Below are positions 60,359 through 64,000 of a stretch of 64,000 nt of DNA, in pieces. The notes under the pieces were generated by a model. That model made no database searches, was not told the DNA's origin, and was given only the letters and a program-made list of their open reading frames with translations. Positions within the stretch are counted from its first letter, which is position 1. Each line of letters starts with the position of its first letter. Position numbers and translations under genes: made by a program. Location: NCBI RefSeq assembly GCF_905220565.1, contig NC_059408.1, forward strand, positions 8,494,508 through 8,558,507, in the 5' to 3' direction. The DNA comes from Melitaea cinxia. Its lineage: Eukaryota; Arthropoda; Insecta; Lepidoptera; Nymphalidae.

Positions 60359-63300
60359 GAATAATAAAATATACGATATCAATATATCAATTTGATTATA
60401 ATTTATATGATTACAAGATATCAGTGATATTTTGTTATTTATTTATACCCTATTAGACCTGAATTACTTTGTAAAGTCTATTGGACTGAATTCTAACTTC
60501 GGCACACCTTTATTTTTTTTTTTCTATATTTAAATGTTTCTAATATTTTTCTAAACTACTCAACTATTGAGGATAAAATGCCTCGGTTGAGCTATATAAT
60601 TATATTCAATTTTTTTGTAAAACTAACGCCCGGCGTATCGTTTATTCATACATTTAGATGTCGAATATTTTCAGGCCTTGGTTGATAAGTGCACGTATTT
60701 CGATATTCTTTAAATTTTTAAGTATTAAACAAGACTAAACTTTATTTTCTATTTTTCAATAAAAATGATTTATTATGAATGTAATAGCCGCTACATCTAT
60801 GACTAAAGCTCTTAACCTCGTTTGGTTCGTAAAGCATTATTACTAGTAATAGTTTAAGTATTCAATGAAATTTTATTGTAGTTTGTACTTTTATTAGTAA
60901 CCATTTTTGATACTCGTTATTAGAGTTTATTATCTGGTAATTCAAAGTAGAGCAGTGTGTTGGAGTATTATCAAAGCCATCTTCTTCATAGGCGACGCGT
61001 ATTTACAGTACAGTAAAGAGTATTTAATGTAATTATAAAATATATTTTACACATTACGATTGGATTATCAAACGATTTTATCTTTCTTAACATCTAATGT
61101 TTAATACATTACGTTTACTTGTTAATTGTGAACAAAACAAAACCATTGGAACACATTTAAGTAAACATAGTACCTAACATTTTCGCAATGTTCAGGAACG
61201 TTTCGCCATAAAATTTGTATTCAGTTGTTTTGTTTTTACCTAGATTTTACAAAAAAAAAAAACTTTCACTACACTATTACATTGTAAACTTTTAATTACT
61301 TTACATTTCTGTACATTACATAAGCGCCAAAATCATAGTTCAGTGTTAGTAACTTCATGAATTTTAAAAAGATCCTATTAAACTGAAGTCAGTAGTTTAC
61401 TGAAACATCGTAAACCATATCGAGCGACTCTTCAAGGCGTTTCAAAGGTCTAAACATAGAGACGGTCAAACAAACATTTTGAAATATTGACTTATTATTA
61501 TTTAAGCTAACGGATCACGCAAGATGTGGACTATTGAGGCCGCAGACTCACCACCCGCTGAGTAACCACAAAATAATTCTGTACTTAATTATCAGGCTAC
61601 TATTTACCGTAAAGTATAGGACATCACCAACATCCGGAGATATCGCAGTGACAACTTCGACCAAGGAGTTATTCACTATCAAAATATAGTCACTTACACA
61701 CAGTCGTAACTTACAGCCTATTGCAGGCGATGCACGCAATCCAAAACAAAAAATAACACGGTTTCTGCAGTCTGCACTGAGTCAATCGAGTATCGAATAC
61801 GAGTTCCCTTTACGGGTCACACACAATATATTAAACGTAGTCAATTTTTTAAACAAACACTCAAAAACTTCTACATCAGTTATTTCGTTAATGAAAAGTT
61901 TGTTGACAGAAAGCTTGCGCAGTCAAACTAGCAACACGTTCTCGCCGCTCTCGCGCATACTTCAGTGTGAAGTCGGCCGCAGACAGCATGCGGTTCGGTT
62001 ATGTTCGTCACCGCTCGGTGATATTCGGGTGGAATGTTTGGCACGCAAGCCGAGCCAAAGCCTACGGTCTACGGAGTACAAGTTCTGCCGGTAGATACTG
62101 ATTCCGATCTACGTGGCTTCTCCTTCATATCAGATACTTACTCAAAATATAATTAAATTGCAACGATCGCTATTTTAGCGCTATACTATACACTTGCCTA
62201 AGATCAGGTTCCGTCCAAAGTCGGAATTCAACGGTAAATACAGTTAGATGCAAGCGCGGGAATGCGTGAGCGAGGTCACGGAACTAGTTGTAAAATCACA
62301 AATTTCCTAAAGAAGAATGTATTTATGCTCTTCGCTAATTAAATACCAAAAACAACCAAGCCGAATAACCTAATTCAAGATACTATTATTGAACATTCTC
62401 CATAACTTTGCCATTTCTAAATTGTAGTTATTATATTTAATCGTTGCTTAACATATTTTACTAAAATTAAGATACCAGTTAGTGGATGAATGCGGATTCG
62501 CGACTTTTGCGGGTCGTTGACGCATCTCCGCCCACACAATTCCTGATCAAAGAACCTTTAAAGAGCCTAAATTCCAGCCTGTCTTAAAACCAATTGGCAA
62601 AGATCGAGTTTCGCGTTCAAGACTGAGAGTTTATAATGTCTATATAACATTGAAGAGTACGTAGATCTTTTTAAGGCTCAAACACAAGGCACGGTAAACA
62701 AACTTATTAAGATCTTATTCCTCAACAAATACAGCCCAAAACGTTTGTCGACACGTGTGCCGGTCGTCCTTCATTTCTCGTGTATTCAAGACTCAACTTA
62801 AAAGACTCCGCTCTATACATAAAAACAGTTGTTTACTGAGGCGTGTTTTTTCAAATATTTCTTGAATAGCATTCATAAATCAAAGTAACACGTGCGATTG
62901 AGTTTGTTGCAGTTCTACATATACCTACCTATATTCTCTTCCATCTCGTATTTATGACTTGTTCCTCAAAATATATTCTTAGAACGCAATCAGTGGATAT
63001 TATACCGCAGTGCATCATAATAGCTCTGCAATGGGATTAAATTCGCACAAAGGACCGGATGTTGCGTGGACAGAGCTACCGAGCGTAATCGCACCAGGCG
63101 AACTTCCGTTGTACCTTTATTTATACAACAGTAATACCTATATTAAAGTTCCCACCAGCAGCTTCATTAAAATAATGCACTTAACAATTATTCTACTACA
63201 ACATTTGCGATGACGATTCCAGTCAGTTAGTCTTGAAATAGTAGCTTGCTGGTGAGCTTGTTGACTTATATATAGGTAGAGCTTAAGATCTCAAATATTG

Positions 63301-63810
63301 ACAACTAAGTTATAACTCTTTTTAGAAGCGAAAAAAACTTAACCGTGCTTACTCACTGTGACAAAATATTTAACCACTAACACACGTATATACGAATGTA
63401 GTAAAAATAATTCGAACAAGCATTGTACATATTGCAAAATAATGTGCAGTTACCATTTTTTGTTCGATCTTCTATTGTTATTCTTCTTCTTTATAGAAGA
63501 ATGAATAGCTTCAAATTTTGAGAAGGTAGTATCCTGTTATGCCCTACCTCAGTTATATAGAGACGAAAACGCACTTAAATAAAAAATATGGATAGCATAT
63601 TTCATTAAACAATGAAATCATGACGAGATCGCGTGTTTAAACTAACTCACTATAATAGTATATTTTACAACACCAATACGTGACTACTCTGCTCGTAACC
63701 TGTTCGGAGACCTTCACGTTACCCACTTGTACTAGAATGAAATTAACCTCCAACTGTGCCTCCAACAGCATTACATGTCACTAGTGACATTTGCTATTCT
63801 TTAGACTAGC
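60359..63810. other. non-coding stretch with one promoter-like island
   Basis: AT-rich, without a recognisable coding exon. The exception is the GC-rich island listed at 61880-62110. Two good minus-strand donors lie near it (GGTG|GTGAGT at about 61554 and TTTGA|GTAAGT at about 62139), without a convincing exon in front. Confidence 0.4.
61880..62110 (+). promoter_or_regulatory. candidate core promoter / first exon on the plus strand
   Basis: In an AT-rich setting a CpG-rich island contains ACTTCAGTGTGAAGTCGG at about 61959-61976. TTCAGTG is a strong arthropod initiator match (A at about 61964), and GGTTC, a DPE-like word, lies about 29 bases downstream. An ATG follows at about 61988, but its frame ends at 62097. 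It could be an untranslated first exon of a gene extending to the right, or a promoter of the minus-strand gene. No product can be named. Confidence 0.3.
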
Positions 63811-64000
63811 CCGGTGGCGGAATTTGTAATGGCCTTGCTTTCTGTTCCGCGGATTGCGGGTTGGATTCCCACCTGAGTCTGGGTGTAATATGTGTATTTA
63901 TATATGTATGTATTATTATTTCTGCCGTGTGGTGTCGGCCGAGTACAATAGCACCACCCCCTTTCTTCCCGTGGGGGTCATAAAAGGCGACCGAGGGATA
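63811..64000 (+). mobile_element. tRNA-derived SINE head, cut by the window edge
   Basis: AGCCCGGTGGCGGAATTTGT / AATGG is an A-box-like start and GATTGCGGGTTGGATTCCCA / CC is a B box. After GAGTCTGGGTGTAATATGTG and a TATGTA-rich spacer comes CTGCCGTGTGGTGTCGGCCG ... CCCGTGGGGGTCATAAAAGG / CGACCGAGGGATA, the 5' body of the family at 60036-60358. This copy shows the tRNA-like head that is absent from the other. It is a SINE, not a tRNA gene, because the acceptor stem does not pair. Confidence 0.7.

Overview
The window looks like nuclear DNA of a moth or butterfly. It is AT-rich and intron-dominated, and it carries repeats typical of Lepidoptera: Helitron-like ends of the CTAG / GACGAAGTCGCGGGCACAGCTAG type, SINEs and LINE tails ending in GGCCTATGTCCAGCAGTGG, and elements bordered by ACCGACTTC...GGAGGAGG. 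The species is not identified. No bacterial, viral or organellar gene arrangement is present.

One gene dominates. A minus-strand gene encodes the N-terminal part of a RhoGAP of the ARHGAP20 (RA-RhoGAP) type. Six coding exons can be joined with matching phases: 50686-50982 (first ATG), 6840-7004, 5950-6305, 5772-5868, 4990-5205 and 3849-3970. Together they give about 417 residues: a basic N-terminus, a PH domain and a Ras-association domain. The last visible exon ends in phase 2, so the RhoGAP catalytic domain lies beyond the left edge. Exons 1 and 2 are separated by a 43.7 kb intron.

That intron (7005-50685) holds the more unusual items. At 33085 there is a near-ideal zero-length recursive splice site (pyrimidine tract, CAG|GTAAGT) on the gene's strand. 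At 20854-21075 there is a possible alternative first exon. At 10502-11309 three coding-like blocks on the same strand suggest a nested gene or its relic. At 26051-27927 there is a complete but dead pogo-type transposon with intact inverted repeats, a TA duplication, a remnant DDE domain and a PHD finger; its reading frame is broken partly by a templated inverted duplication. The rest of the intron is Helitron-like fragments, a palindromic MITE, long AT microsatellites and unassigned AT-rich sequence.

Left of 3849 are a LINE reverse-transcriptase remnant (1626-1877) and a fold-back repeat (1893-2450). Introns between the clustered exons (3.8-7.0 kb) carry SINE and LINE 3' ends. Right of the first exon (51-64 kb) I see no recognisable protein gene. 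There are two GC-richer promoter-like stretches (51.0-52.6 kb and 61.9-62.1 kb), two SINE copies of one family, further Helitron pieces and long unassigned AT-rich DNA. I found no tRNA, rRNA or CRISPR feature. Splice sites are read from sequence only.
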